Assembly: GCF_021401345.1 (NCBI RefSeq)
Contig: NZ_JACBGE010000033.1
Coordinates: forward strand, 1 to 46,200
DNA: 46,200 bases
Origin: Hydrogenophaga sp. NFH-34
GTDB taxonomy: Bacteria; Pseudomonadota; Gammaproteobacteria; Burkholderiales; Burkholderiaceae_C
Direction of reading: 5' to 3'
The notes beneath the pieces are model-generated. The model had not been told where the DNA came from, did no database searches, and saw only the letters and a program-made list of their open reading frames with translations. Shown piece after piece: positions 1 to 8,438 of the stretch. Position 1 is the first letter of the stretch. Every line of letters starts with the position of its first letter. The translations under genes were made by a program, and so were the position numbers.

Positions 1-73
1 CACCATCGACCCCGGCGACGGCACCCATTGGCGCGTCGGCTTCGCCCTGCTGCGCCACGTCGTGGACGTCTGA
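1..73 (+). CDS. C-terminal end of an unidentified protein (partial)
   Basis: An open frame enters from the left edge and ends at TGA 71-73. Its last 23 residues include PGDGTHWRVGF and end in HVVDV. Too little is visible to name the family. It is followed by 144 bases without a gene before the etfB fragment. Confidence 0.45.
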   Translation, partial: TIDPGDGTHWRVGFALLRHVVDV

Positions 74-217
74 ATACCTCCCGTCCTCCTCGTCAAGAGG
101 GTGCTGAGGCGACGCTTACGAACTGGTCGAGTCGGCGTAGGCTGATACGCCAAGACCTGGCTGTGCGATGGGGTTTGACATCCAGTATCCACCAGCAGAT
201 TTAACAAGAATAATGAA

Positions 218-658
218 ATGAAAGTCATCGTCCCCGTCAAACGTGTGGTCGACTACAACGTCAAGGTGCGCGTCAAGAGCGACGGCACGGGCGTGGACAT
301 TGCCAACGTCAAGATGAGCATGAACCCGTTCGACGAGATTGCCGTCGAAGAGGCCGTGCGCCTGAAGGAGAAGGGCGCTGCGACCGAGGTGATCGCCGTC
401 TCCTGCGGCGTGGCCCAGTGCCAGGAAACCCTGCGCACGGCCATGGCCATCGGCGCCGACCGTGCCATCCTGGTCGAGACCGACGTCGAGCTGCAGCCCC
501 TGGCCGTGGCCAAGCTGCTCAAGGCGCTGGTGGACAAGGAAGAGCCCGGCCTGGTGATCCTGGGCAAGCAGGCCATTGACGACGACGCCAACCAGACCGG
601 CCAGATGCTCGCGGCCCTGGCCGATCTGCCGCAGGCCGCCCTGCATATCAGTCAATGA
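218..658 (+). pseudogene. etfB: Truncated electron-transfer flavoprotein beta subunit (etfB), 3' part missing
   Basis: The 146-codon frame starts MKVIVPVKRVVDYNVKV and matches the housekeeping Burkholderiales EtfB family, which is normally about 249 residues and pairs with EtfA to pass electrons from acyl-CoA dehydrogenases to the quinone pool. The match runs through the VILGKQAIDDDANQTGQ segment and LADLPQAAL at about residue 141. It then breaks into HISQ and a stop, so roughly 100 residues carrying the rest of the nucleotide and flavin site are lost. No etfA follows. Downstream lie short direct repeats and an IS3 remnant, which suggests a rearrangement ended the gene. It is distinct from the nif-linked fixA at 19471-20322. 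The fragment is unlikely to form a working subunit. Confidence 0.85.
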
Positions 659-788
659 GTTCCAGACGCGCAAGACTGGGGCAGACCGCGCATGAGAACT
701 GTCGTTCTTGGGAACTGAGGTTGAGAGTTCACACGCGCTTCCAGAAGCTACGCCCAAGTCTCACGGAGCTTGCACGCATTCCGAAAAA

Positions 789-912
789 TTCAAACCTCAG
801 TGACACGTTTTCGGGAAAGTTCAGAACTCAGTGAGAATCGAGTTCAGAACTCCTCTCTGAGCACGGCGCTAACTGCTTGATTTTTCGCCACTTCGTGTTC
901 AGGACTCAGCGA
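789..912. repeat. Four short direct repeats of a TTCARRACTCAGYGA-like unit
   Basis: Related units lie at 789-803, 820-834, 843-860 (with a small insertion) and 898-912, between the broken etfB and the IS3 remnant. Two of them are preceded by a CGAAA/CGGGAAA-like stretch. The array looks like the end of a mobile element or a recombination site, but I cannot assign a family. The rest of the 659-913 interval contains no gene. Confidence 0.5.
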
Positions 913-913
913 C

Positions 914-1192
914 TCACGACAGCTTCAAGATCTCGTTGGCCTTGCGCAGTTCGCGCACCTCGCGTTCCAGTTCCTTGACGCGTTGTGCCTCGGCTGTGCT
1001 GGGGCCTTCGCGCAGGCCTGTGTCGCGTTCATGCTGACGTACCCAGTTCAACAGCGTCTGCGGCGTGCTGCCGATCTTGCCGGCGATTGACACCACCGCC
1101 GCCCATTGCGATTCGTACTCGCCTCGATGCTCGAACACCATGCGCACCGCGCGCTCGCGCACCTCGGGCGAAAACTTCACTGACTTCCTCAT
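914..1192 (-). pseudogene. IS3-family transposase OrfA remnant
   Basis: The 92-residue product begins MRKSVKFSPEVRERAVRMV, carries the helix-turn-helix of IS3-type OrfA (IGSTPQTLLNWVRQHE) and ends with the leucine-zipper-like segment KELEREVRELRKANEILKLS. In intact elements this segment continues for a few residues and overlaps orfB, whose product holds the DDE catalytic core. Here the frame stops right after ILKLS and no orfB is present towards 659. The element is therefore a dead left-end fragment. Its terminal repeat lies just outside the start codon. Confidence 0.85.
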
Positions 1193-1213
1193 GGCTCCAT
1201 CCTCTCAAAGATT

Positions 1214-1244
1214 GGAGCCTCCTCAAAATCCGGGGCGGTTCACA
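1214..1244 (-). repeat. Left terminal inverted repeat of the IS3-type element
   Basis: Read on the minus strand this is TGTGAACCGCCCCGGATTTT followed by GAGGAGGCTCC, the usual outer end of this group of IS3 elements. It sits about 20 bases upstream of orfA. No matching right end was found next to the etfB fragment. Confidence 0.7.
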
Positions 1245-1274
1245 CATGGATGATTCTTTTTTTTGGGCCGGGCT

Positions 1275-1622
1275 TCAGCCGGCCAGCAGGTCTGTCAGGG
1301 CGGCGATGTCGGGCGCACACGCTGTGCGCGCAGACGCTTCCAGGGCGCGGTAGTGGCGGACGACGTCGAGGCCGGAGGGGGTCAGGCCGGTGCCGCCGCC
1401 GCGGGCGCCGCCTTTGGCCGTATAGACCGCCGGCGCTTTCAACGCGGCGTTCATCTCGCTCACCAACTGCCAGGCCCGGGCATAGGACATGCCCAACTGG
1501 CGCGCTGCCGCGGCGATGCTGCCCGACTCGGCGATGCATTCCAGCAACCGGACCTTGCCCGGCCCGATGGCGACGCCGTCGTCGCGGTAGACGCGGACAC
1601 GAAACTCGACACGGGCTTTCAT
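1275..1622 (-). CDS. ModE-like HTH-only regulator
   Basis: A 115-residue protein consisting only of the LysR-like winged helix-turn-helix found at the N-terminus of ModE. Visible landmarks are GPGKVRLLECIAESGSIAAA, MSYARAWQLVSEMN and the GGARGGGTGLTPSG wing. The molybdate-binding Mop domains are absent. Such stand-alone proteins are often annotated as winged-HTH or ModE-N family regulators and may respond to an unknown signal or partner. I chose the ATG at 1622 because the domain begins there; the open frame runs further upstream without similarity. A full-length ModE lies at 42611-43432, so the genome has at least two ModE-type HTH proteins. Confidence 0.75.
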   Translation of the reverse strand: MKARVEFRVRVYRDDGVAIGPGKVRLLECIAESGSIAAAARQLGMSYARAWQLVSEMNAALKAPAVYTAKGGARGGGTGLTPSGLDVVRHYRALEASARTACAPDIAALTDLLAG

Positions 1623-1791
1623 GGGGCAGGACGGTGGGGCTGGAGGAGCGGATGCAGAGGCTGCCTGGGCAGACGGTGTCCCGGCATTATCGGCAAGCGG
1701 TGATGACGGTGCCCGCGGTGGGCGTGAGGGGCATGGATCTTTACTGGTGGGGGTATTTGTTGCCGATGTGGCAGGGACCGGCGGTACCCGC

Positions 1792-1806
1792 CACAATGGT
1801 CCGATG
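1792..1806 (+). promoter_or_regulatory. CACAAT -10-like box six bases before ATG (possible leaderless start)
   Basis: CACAAT at 1792-1797 is followed by six bases and the ATG at 1804. The same arrangement occurs before 2443 and 29968. A -10 box at this distance would start transcription at or near the A of ATG. No Shine-Dalgarno sequence is visible before this gene. Confidence 0.45.
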
Positions 1807-2415
1807 AACATCAACCCTTGGGACCGCAATTTTGCCGGTGACGTCTACAAGTACGGCACCCAACCGAACGCCTTTCTCGCGACCGATGCGCGCGACTGGC
1901 CCCCGTCGCTCGACGTGCTGGTGCCGGGCGACGGCGAAGGGCGCAACGGCGTGTGGCTGGCTGTCCAGGGGCACCGGGTGACGGCGATGGACGGTTCGGC
2001 CGTGGGGCTGGCAAAGGCCCGGGCGCTGGCCGAAATCCGCGCTGTGGCCTTGCAGACGGTGCTGGCGGACCTGGCCGACTGGGCGCCGCCGCCGGCCGCG
2101 TTCGACGCCCTGGTGCTCACCTTCGTGCACCTGCCGCCGGCCATCCGGGCCGGGGCGCACCGCCGGCTGGCTGCGGCCCTGCGCCCGGGCGGTCGGCTGG
2201 TGCTGGAGGCCTTTCATCCGCAGCAACTGGGGCACCGCAGCGGGGGCCCGCAGGACGGGGCCATGCTGTACACGCCCGCGCTGCTGCGCAGCGACTTTCA
2301 CGGTCTGGTGGACGAGGTGTGGGCCTGGGACGGTGAGGTGTCGCTCGACGAAGGGCCGGGGCATCAAGGGCTGGCGCACGTTACGCGCTGGGTGGGGCGT
2401 GCGCGCGGCGCGTGA
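1804..2415 (+). CDS. SAM-dependent methyltransferase (class I, TehB-like)
   Basis: The 203-residue protein starts MNINPWDRNFAGDVYKYGTQ and has the class I methyltransferase order: a degenerate glycine-rich loop (LVPGDGEGRNG), the acidic end of beta-2 (VTAMDGSAVGLAKA), a DALVLTFVHLP segment and ALRPGGRLVLEAF. This layout resembles small TehB/Methyltransf_25 enzymes of unknown substrate. ATG 1804 was chosen because the family-like N-terminus begins there and a CACAAT box stands six bases before it; the frame itself is open from 1621. The DUF3422 gene follows 27 bases after the stop and appears to have its own promoter. Confidence 0.75.
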   Translation: MNINPWDRNFAGDVYKYGTQPNAFLATDARDWPPSLDVLVPGDGEGRNGVWLAVQGHRVTAMDGSAVGLAKARALAEIRAVALQTVLADLADWAPPPAAFDALVLTFVHLPPAIRAGAHRRLAAALRPGGRLVLEAFHPQQLGHRSGGPQDGAMLYTPALLRSDFHGLVDEVWAWDGEVSLDEGPGHQGLAHVTRWVGRARGA

Positions 2416-2430
2416 ACGCACACGCCATTG

Positions 2431-2445
2431 CACAATCGCGGCATG
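2431..2445 (+). promoter_or_regulatory. CACAAT -10-like box six bases before ATG
   Basis: CACAAT at 2431-2436, spacer CGCGGC, ATG at 2443. The spacer is nearly the same as that before the Fic gene (CGCCGC). No ribosome-binding site separates the box from the start codon, which suggests a leaderless transcript. Confidence 0.45.
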
Positions 2446-3762
2446 TCCGCCGCCGCCACATTCCTTCCCGCCGACGATCCCCTGCGCGAACAGCTGCACA
2501 ACGAGGTGCATGCCCGCCCACCGGCGCGCATCCGCCTGCCCGTGCTCGTGACCTATGTGGCCGTGGCCAATGCCGGGGTCACGCGCGAACAGGAGTGTGA
2601 GCACCTGCGCCGTCTGCCGGGCCAGGCGGCGCTCGCCGTGTCGGCGCTGGAGGGCAGCTTCCTGCGGCTGCGCCTGCCGGGCTACACGCTCAAGTGGGAG
2701 CGGCACACCGAATTCACGCGCTACTCGATCGTGCAGCCCTTGCCCGAGGGCGCGGGGCTGGGCGGGCCGACGCCCGATCTGGTCACCCCCCTGGTGACAC
2801 CGCCGGACTGGCTGGCCGGCATTCCGGGGCGCACCTTCGCCGCGGTGCAACTGGTGATGGTCGAAGGCCCCATCGACCCACCGGCCGATGCGCTGGCGCT
2901 GGCCCGCACCTGGCTGGGCGAGCACACGGTGGTGGCCTCGCTCATGGGCAACCAGCGGCATTCGCTGGTGGTCACCGACTTCTGGCTGCGCCCCTGTGGG
3001 TTCGAGCGCATGCTGGTCATCGCGCCACCGGGCACGTCGGAAACCCGGGCCGGCCGCATCTCGTCGCGCCTGCTGGAACTGGAGACCTACCGCGTGATGG
3101 CGCTGCGGGGGCTGCCGGTGGCCAAACAGCTGGGGCCGCTGCTGGCGGATGCGGAGCAGCGGCTGGCCAGCATCACCGCCCAGCTCGAAAGCAAGGGCAC
3201 GTCCGACCAGCAACTGCTGGACACCCTGGTGGCGCTGGCGGCCGGTGTCGAACGCGCCACGGCCGAACACTCGTACCGTTTTTCGGCGACCCGTGCCTAC
3301 GACACCCTGGTGGGCCAGCGCATCGCCGAACTGCGCGAGCAACCCATCCCCGGCACGCAGACCCTGGGCGAATTCATGCAACGCCGCCTGTCACCGGCCA
3401 TGGCCACCGTGGCCGCGACGGGCCAGCGCCTGGCGTCGCTGTCGGAGCGCGTGACGCGCACCAGCGCGCTGTTGCGCACGCGGGTGGACATCGCCACCGA
3501 AGAACAGAACCAGCAACTGCTGGCCAAGCTCACCAAGGGGCAGGAGCTGCAACTGCGCCTGCAGAGCACGGTGGAAGGCCTGTCGATCGCGGCGATCTCC
3601 TACTACGTGGTCAGCCTGATCCTGTATGTGGGCAAGGCCGGCAAGGAAGCGGGCCTGCCCGTCAAGCCCGAACTGCTGGCCGGCGCGATGATCCCGCTGG
3701 TGCTGTGGGCGGTGTGGCGCACGACCAAGAAGATTCACGAGAAGCTGCACGCGGGGCATTGA
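2443..3762 (+). CDS. DUF3422 family membrane-anchored protein
   Basis: The 439-residue product carries the DUF3422 signature near the N-terminus (LHNEVHARPPARIRLP) and a long, mostly soluble middle with helical, coiled-coil-prone segments. It ends in two hydrophobic stretches, about residues 380-400 (SIAAISYYVVSLILYVG) and 410-425 (ELLAGAMIPLVLWAVW). The family is widespread in proteobacteria; its function is not established. I preferred ATG 2443 to the TTG at 2428 because the CACAAT box stands six bases before it. It is followed by intergenic palindromic repeats. Confidence 0.8.
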   Translation: MSAAATFLPADDPLREQLHNEVHARPPARIRLPVLVTYVAVANAGVTREQECEHLRRLPGQAALAVSALEGSFLRLRLPGYTLKWERHTEFTRYSIVQPLPEGAGLGGPTPDLVTPLVTPPDWLAGIPGRTFAAVQLVMVEGPIDPPADALALARTWLGEHTVVASLMGNQRHSLVVTDFWLRPCGFERMLVIAPPGTSETRAGRISSRLLELETYRVMALRGLPVAKQLGPLLADAEQRLASITAQLESKGTSDQQLLDTLVALAAGVERATAEHSYRFSATRAYDTLVGQRIAELREQPIPGTQTLGEFMQRRLSPAMATVAATGQRLASLSERVTRTSALLRTRVDIATEEQNQQLLAKLTKGQELQLRLQSTVEGLSIAAISYYVVSLILYVGKAGKEAGLPVKPELLAGAMIPLVLWAVWRTTKKIHEKLHAGH

Positions 3763-3768
3763 GCGTAT

Positions 3769-3799
3769 GCCCCCACGCTCCGCCGCTGCGCGGGTCGCT
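3769..3799 (-). repeat. Dispersed GC-rich repeat, copy 1 (same family as the insert in the Fic gene)
   Basis: Read on the minus strand this segment matches 30731-30760 (GCGACCC.CGC.GCGGCGGAGCGTGGGGGC) with only a few differences. The first copy is intergenic; the second lies inside the Fic reading frame. Confidence 0.6.
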
Positions 3800-3811
3800 G
3801 CCCCAAACTCC

Positions 3812-3838
3812 GTCATGCCCGCGCAGGCGGGCATCCAG
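3812..3838. repeat. REP-like palindrome (GTCATGCCCGCGCAGGCG... type)
   Basis: The core GCCCGC-GCA-GGCGGGC can fold into a hairpin. Near-identical copies lie at 3910-3935, 25511-25540 (inverted), 39525-39551 and 39645-39671. All are between genes. Confidence 0.75.
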
Positions 3839-3909
3839 CAAGGTCATGGCGGCCCGGCGGCTGGCCCGGCTGCCCCCACGCTCTACCGCTGACGTGGGTG
3901 CCAAACCCC

Positions 3910-3935
3910 GTCATGCCCGCGCAGGCGGGCATCCC
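3910..3935. repeat. REP-like palindrome, second copy
   Basis: Same core as 3812-3838, placed 98 bases further on and just before the 3' end of the convergent fisR gene. It could help terminate transcription from either side. Confidence 0.7.
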
Positions 3936-3953
3936 GCTGTCCGTCCCGCGGGG

Positions 3954-5291
<1,338 letters not shown>

Positions 5292-5335
5292 GGGGACTCC
5301 GGCGCGCCAGGTGGGGGGGCGATGTCTGCCATTTT

Positions 5336-5351
5336 CTGCCAAATCTGGCAG
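5336..5351. promoter_or_regulatory. Palindromic operator, probable FisR upstream activating site
   Basis: CTGCCA-AATC-TGGCAG is a perfect 6-bp inverted repeat. A further TCTGCC half-site lies at 5325-5330. It stands between the divergent fisR and the sulfur operon, about 90 bases upstream of the sigma-54 promoter, a normal distance for an enhancer-type site. FisR binding is inferred from position only. Confidence 0.55.
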
Positions 5352-5437
5352 ATCGGGGCGGGGTTTCACGGCGGCCCGGCCCCGATCAACGCGGGCAAGT
5401 GCTTGTGCCCGTGGGACTTTTGGCGGGTCTGTGCCGG

Positions 5438-5453
5438 TGGCATGGTTCTTGGA
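5438..5453 (+). promoter_or_regulatory. Sigma-54 promoter of the sulfur operon
   Basis: TGGCATG-GTTC-TTGGA matches the -24/-12 consensus TGGCACG-N4-TTGCW at all positions except two. It precedes the GTG start of the persulfide-dioxygenase-like gene by about 58 bases and fits control by the divergent FisR. Confidence 0.65.
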
Positions 5454-5510
5454 AACGGAGAGGCTGGCAGGTTCCCGGGCCGGGGCCGCGTTTTTTTCCA
5501 GGAGACCCCC

Positions 5511-6131
5511 GTGTTGCGCATGCTTCATGACCCTCGCAGCGGCGAAACCAGCTACCTGCTGGCGGACATGGAATCCGCCGAAGCGGTGCTGATCGATCCG
5601 CGCGGCGGCGATCTGCCCGTGCTGACCGCCTTGCTCGACGACGCGCGCCTGCGGCTGCGCTGGGTGCTGCGCACGCACCAGCACGACGACCAGCGGCCGG
5701 GCGAATGGGCCGCGCTGTCCCGGCTGGGCGCACCGCTGGTTCAGGGCGAACCCCGCGACGGCGCGCACGTGGCGCGCGACGACGAGCGCCTGGTGTTCGG
5801 TCACGAATGCGTGCGGGTGCTGGCCACGCCGGGCCACACCGCCCATTGCCTGAGCTTTCAGTGGCGTGACCGGGTGTTCTGCGGCGGCCTGCTGGTGGTG
5901 GGGGCCTGCCCGTACCAGCCGGTGCCGGCCGACGTGGGCGCCCTGTGGGACAGCGCCACCCGGCGCGTGTTCACGTTGCCCGACGAAACCCTGCTCTACG
6001 CCGGGTACGACGCGCGCGGGCAGACGGTCAGCACGGTCATGGCGCAGCGCCGCTGGCACCCGCTGCTCGGGGGCTGCACGCGCGACGACTTCCTGGCCCG
6101 CGTGGCCACCCCTTCGCTGGAGACCGCATGA
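5511..6131 (+). CDS. Persulfide-dioxygenase-like (ETHE1-type) MBL-fold protein with missing metal ligands
   Basis: The 206-residue protein follows the ETHE1/persulfide dioxygenase layout: FMTLRHDPRSGETSYLL-like start (LHDPRSGETSYLLADMES), a THQHDD motif, TPGHTAHCLSF, a FCGGLLVVGACPYQ segment and LPDETLLYAGYDARGQTVST. The family oxidises glutathione persulfide to sulfite with a mononuclear iron held by two His and one Asp. Here the first His and the TPGHT His remain, but the usual GD of the third segment is GG, the DH of HxHxDH is DQ, and the GHD near the end is GYD. Catalysis by the standard mechanism is doubtful. GTG 5511 has AGGAG eight bases upstream. The stop overlaps the next start (ATGA). 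Confidence 0.75.
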   Translation: MLRMLHDPRSGETSYLLADMESAEAVLIDPRGGDLPVLTALLDDARLRLRWVLRTHQHDDQRPGEWAALSRLGAPLVQGEPRDGAHVARDDERLVFGHECVRVLATPGHTAHCLSFQWRDRVFCGGLLVVGACPYQPVPADVGALWDSATRRVFTLPDETLLYAGYDARGQTVSTVMAQRRWHPLLGGCTRDDFLARVATPSLETA

Positions 6132-7264
6132 CCACGCCGACGCAGATCACCGTCATCGGTGCGGGCTTCGGGGCGTTGTCGACGGTGCGGGCCTTGCGGG
6201 CGCGCGAGCGCGAGGCGCAGATCACGCTGATCGCGCCGCGAGCCGAACTGCATTACCTGCCCGGCATCATCTGGATCCCCTCCGGCCTGCGCACGCGCGA
6301 GCAGCTCACCGTGCCGCTGGCCCCTTTCTTCGCCCGCATGCGGGTGACCCATGTGGTGGCCGACGTGACCGGCCTGGGGGCGGACGGCCGCGTGGTGCAC
6401 ACCACGGCGGGCGACGTGGCCAACGACGCGCTGGTCATCGCCAGCGGCGGGCGTTTCCTCAAGAAGCTGCCCGGCATCGAACACGCCATCACGCCCTGCG
6501 AAGGCATTGCTGCGGCCGAGCAGATTCGCGACCGGCTGCGCGCCCTCGAAGGCGGCACCATCGCGGTCGGTTTTGCGGGCAACCCGAACGAACCCAGTGC
6601 GGTGCGTGGCGGGCCGATGTTCGAGTTCCTGTTCGGGATCGACCAGCAGTTGCGGCGCGAAGGCCGGCGTGAGCGTTTCGAGCTGGTGTTCTTCAACCCC
6701 TCGAAAGAGCCGGGCAACCGGCTGGGCCCGAAGGCGGTGCAGCACCTGCTGGCCGAGATGGCTCGCCGCGGCATCCGCGCCCACCTGGGCCACAAGCTGC
6801 AGCGCTTCGAGGCCGACAAGGTGGTCACCGAAGGCGGCGAATTCCCGGCCGACCTGATCCTGTTCATGCCCGGCATGACGGGCAACGCCTGGTTCGACCA
6901 GACCGCATTGACCCGTTCACCCGGCGGCCTGCTGCAGGCCGATGCGCAGTGCCGCGTGGTCGGCAGTGAACAGGTGTACGTGGTCGGTGATTCGGGCAGT
7001 TTTCCCGGGCCCGACTGGATGCCCAAGCAGGCGCACATGGCCGACCTGCAGGCCGAGGCGGCGGCGCAGAACCTGCTGAACGGCTTGCAGGGCCTGCCGC
7101 AGGCCGCGACGTTCCCGGTCGAGCTGGTCTGCATCATCGACGCCATCGATCACGGCACGCTGGTGTACCGCACCCCCCGGCGGCAGCTGCTCCTGCCTTC
7201 ATCGCGCCTGTTCCACTGGGCCAAGCGCTGGTTCGAACAACAGTACCTGAGACGCTACCGATGA
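6128..7264 (+). CDS. SQR-like FAD-dependent oxidoreductase
   Basis: The 378-residue flavoprotein starts with a dinucleotide-binding motif (TVIGAGFGALST) and ends its second FAD segment with VYVVGDSGSFPGPDWMPKQAHMA. It belongs to the family of sulfide:quinone oxidoreductase and flavocytochrome c sulfide dehydrogenase; the C-terminal amphipathic segment (SSRLFHWAKRWFEQQYLRRYR) could attach it to the membrane. Cysteines are C124, C275 and C335. The cysteine that normally precedes the GPxxEF segment is absent (SAVRGGPMFEF), so one partner of the usual redox pair is missing. It is translationally coupled to the genes on both sides by ATGA overlaps. Its substrate is therefore uncertain, although FisR control points to sulfur. 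Confidence 0.75.
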   Translation: MTTPTQITVIGAGFGALSTVRALRAREREAQITLIAPRAELHYLPGIIWIPSGLRTREQLTVPLAPFFARMRVTHVVADVTGLGADGRVVHTTAGDVANDALVIASGGRFLKKLPGIEHAITPCEGIAAAEQIRDRLRALEGGTIAVGFAGNPNEPSAVRGGPMFEFLFGIDQQLRREGRRERFELVFFNPSKEPGNRLGPKAVQHLLAEMARRGIRAHLGHKLQRFEADKVVTEGGEFPADLILFMPGMTGNAWFDQTALTRSPGGLLQADAQCRVVGSEQVYVVGDSGSFPGPDWMPKQAHMADLQAEAAAQNLLNGLQGLPQAATFPVELVCIIDAIDHGTLVYRTPRRQLLLPSSRLFHWAKRWFEQQYLRRYR

Positions 7265-7710
7265 CACCTTCTCTCGCGCTCACCCCTTACGAGGCGCTCG
7301 GCGGCGCCGACGCCCTGCACCGACTGGTGGACCGCTTCTACGACCTGATGGATGCGCTGCCCGAGGCCTATGCCGCGCGCCGCCTCCATCCGGACAGCCT
7401 GGCGGGCGCCAACCAGAGCCTGTTCGAGTACCTCTCGGGCTGGTTCGGCGGGCCGAACCTCTACATCGAAAAGCACGGCCACCCCCGCTTGCGCATGCGG
7501 CACCTGCCCTATGCCATCGGCCCGGCCGAACAGGCCGCCTGGATGCTGTGCATGCGCACCGCGCTGGCCGAGGAGGTGGCCGATGCCCCGTTGCGCGCGG
7601 GCCTGCTGCAGGCGCTGACGCAGATGGCCGAACACATGGTCAATACCGGTGATCGCGGGGGCTGCGGCCACGGCCAGGCTGCCCACGCCGGGGGCGCGTG
7701 TGATGCCTGA
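7261..7710 (+). CDS. Group II truncated haemoglobin with Cys/His-rich tail
   Basis: The 149-residue protein has the trHb2 layout: tyrosine B10 in DRFYDLM (Y27), SGWFGGP, the proximal histidine in RLRMRHLPYAI (H81) and tryptophan G8 in QAAWMLCM (W94). After the globin fold comes a tail GGCGHGQAAHAGGACDA rich in Cys, His and Gly, which could bind a metal. trHb2 proteins bind oxygen, NO or sulfide. Its start overlaps the SQR-like stop, so it is an integral member of the FisR-linked operon and may protect against NO, oxygen or sulfide. Confidence 0.85.
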   Translation: MTPSLALTPYEALGGADALHRLVDRFYDLMDALPEAYAARRLHPDSLAGANQSLFEYLSGWFGGPNLYIEKHGHPRLRMRHLPYAIGPAEQAAWMLCMRTALAEEVADAPLRAGLLQALTQMAEHMVNTGDRGGCGHGQAAHAGGACDA

Positions 7711-8419
7711 GATGGTGGCGCCGGATCACCTGCCCCTGGTGCGCGACGAGCTCGACGTGCTTGCCAGCCTGGTGCCGCTGGACGGTCAGCGTCTGATCGA
7801 ACTGGGTTGCGGCGCGGCGCGCCTGGCCCGGAAACTGGTGCAGCGCCATGCCGGCAGCGAGGTGATGGCGCTGGAGGTCGACCGCACGCAGCACGCGCAG
7901 AACATCGCCCAGCCGCAGGAGCGGCTGGTGTTTCTGGCGGCCGGCGCGCAGGCCGTGCCGGCGCCGGACGCTGCCTTCGACGGCGCGCTGATGCTCAAGT
8001 CGCTGCACCACGTGCCCGTGCCCGAAATGGACCAGGCCCTGGCCGAAGTGGCCCGCGTGCTGCGGCCCGGCGGCTGGCTGTACGTGTCGGAGCCGATCTA
8101 TGGCGGGGCGCTGAACACCCTCGTCCGTCTCTACAACGACGAAGGGATGGTGCGCCGGGCGGCGCAGGCCGCACTGGACCGGGCGCTGGCTTCGGGCACA
8201 CACTGGGTGGCCCAGACCGAGCGCCGCTTTGCCCAGCCCGTGCATTACGCCGACTGGGACGACTTCGCGCGGCGCATGCTGTACCCCAGTTTTGCCGATC
8301 ACGGCATCACCGAAGCGCTGGCCGATCGGGTGCGGGCTGCGTTCGCACCGCATGGTGGCCCGCAGGGCGCATCGTTCGTGCGGCCGATGCACGTGCGGCT
8401 GCTGCGCCGCCGGGGCTGA
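7703..8419 (+). CDS. Class I SAM-dependent methyltransferase (sulfur operon)
   Basis: The 238-residue protein has motif I LIELGCGAARLARKL, an acidic beta-2 (VMALEVDRTQHAQN), DGALMLKSLHHVP and VLRPGGWLYVSEP, a Methyltransf_11 layout. ATG 7703 overlaps the globin stop by eight bases; an earlier in-frame start at 7649 would overlap it more. Membership in the FisR-linked operon makes a sulfur, thiol or arsenical substrate possible, but nothing in the sequence decides. It is the last gene of the operon and converges on the SulP gene. Confidence 0.75.
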   Translation: MPEMVAPDHLPLVRDELDVLASLVPLDGQRLIELGCGAARLARKLVQRHAGSEVMALEVDRTQHAQNIAQPQERLVFLAAGAQAVPAPDAAFDGALMLKSLHHVPVPEMDQALAEVARVLRPGGWLYVSEPIYGGALNTLVRLYNDEGMVRRAAQAALDRALASGTHWVAQTERRFAQPVHYADWDDFARRMLYPSFADHGITEALADRVRAAFAPHGGPQGASFVRPMHVRLLRRRG

Positions 8420-8438
8420 TGCCCCGGGACGGCGGGTT

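Noticed and set aside
218..658. Reading the etfB fragment as a second fixA of the nif cluster
   Set aside because: Its sequence is of the housekeeping EtfB type and differs from the FixA at 19471-20322; it is also truncated and has no fixB partner.
1741..3381. Very long minus-strand open frame opposite the methyltransferase and DUF3422 genes
   Set aside because: High-G+C antisense frame; the product is a low-complexity His/Arg/Gln-rich sequence without family features, while the plus-strand genes have clear domains.
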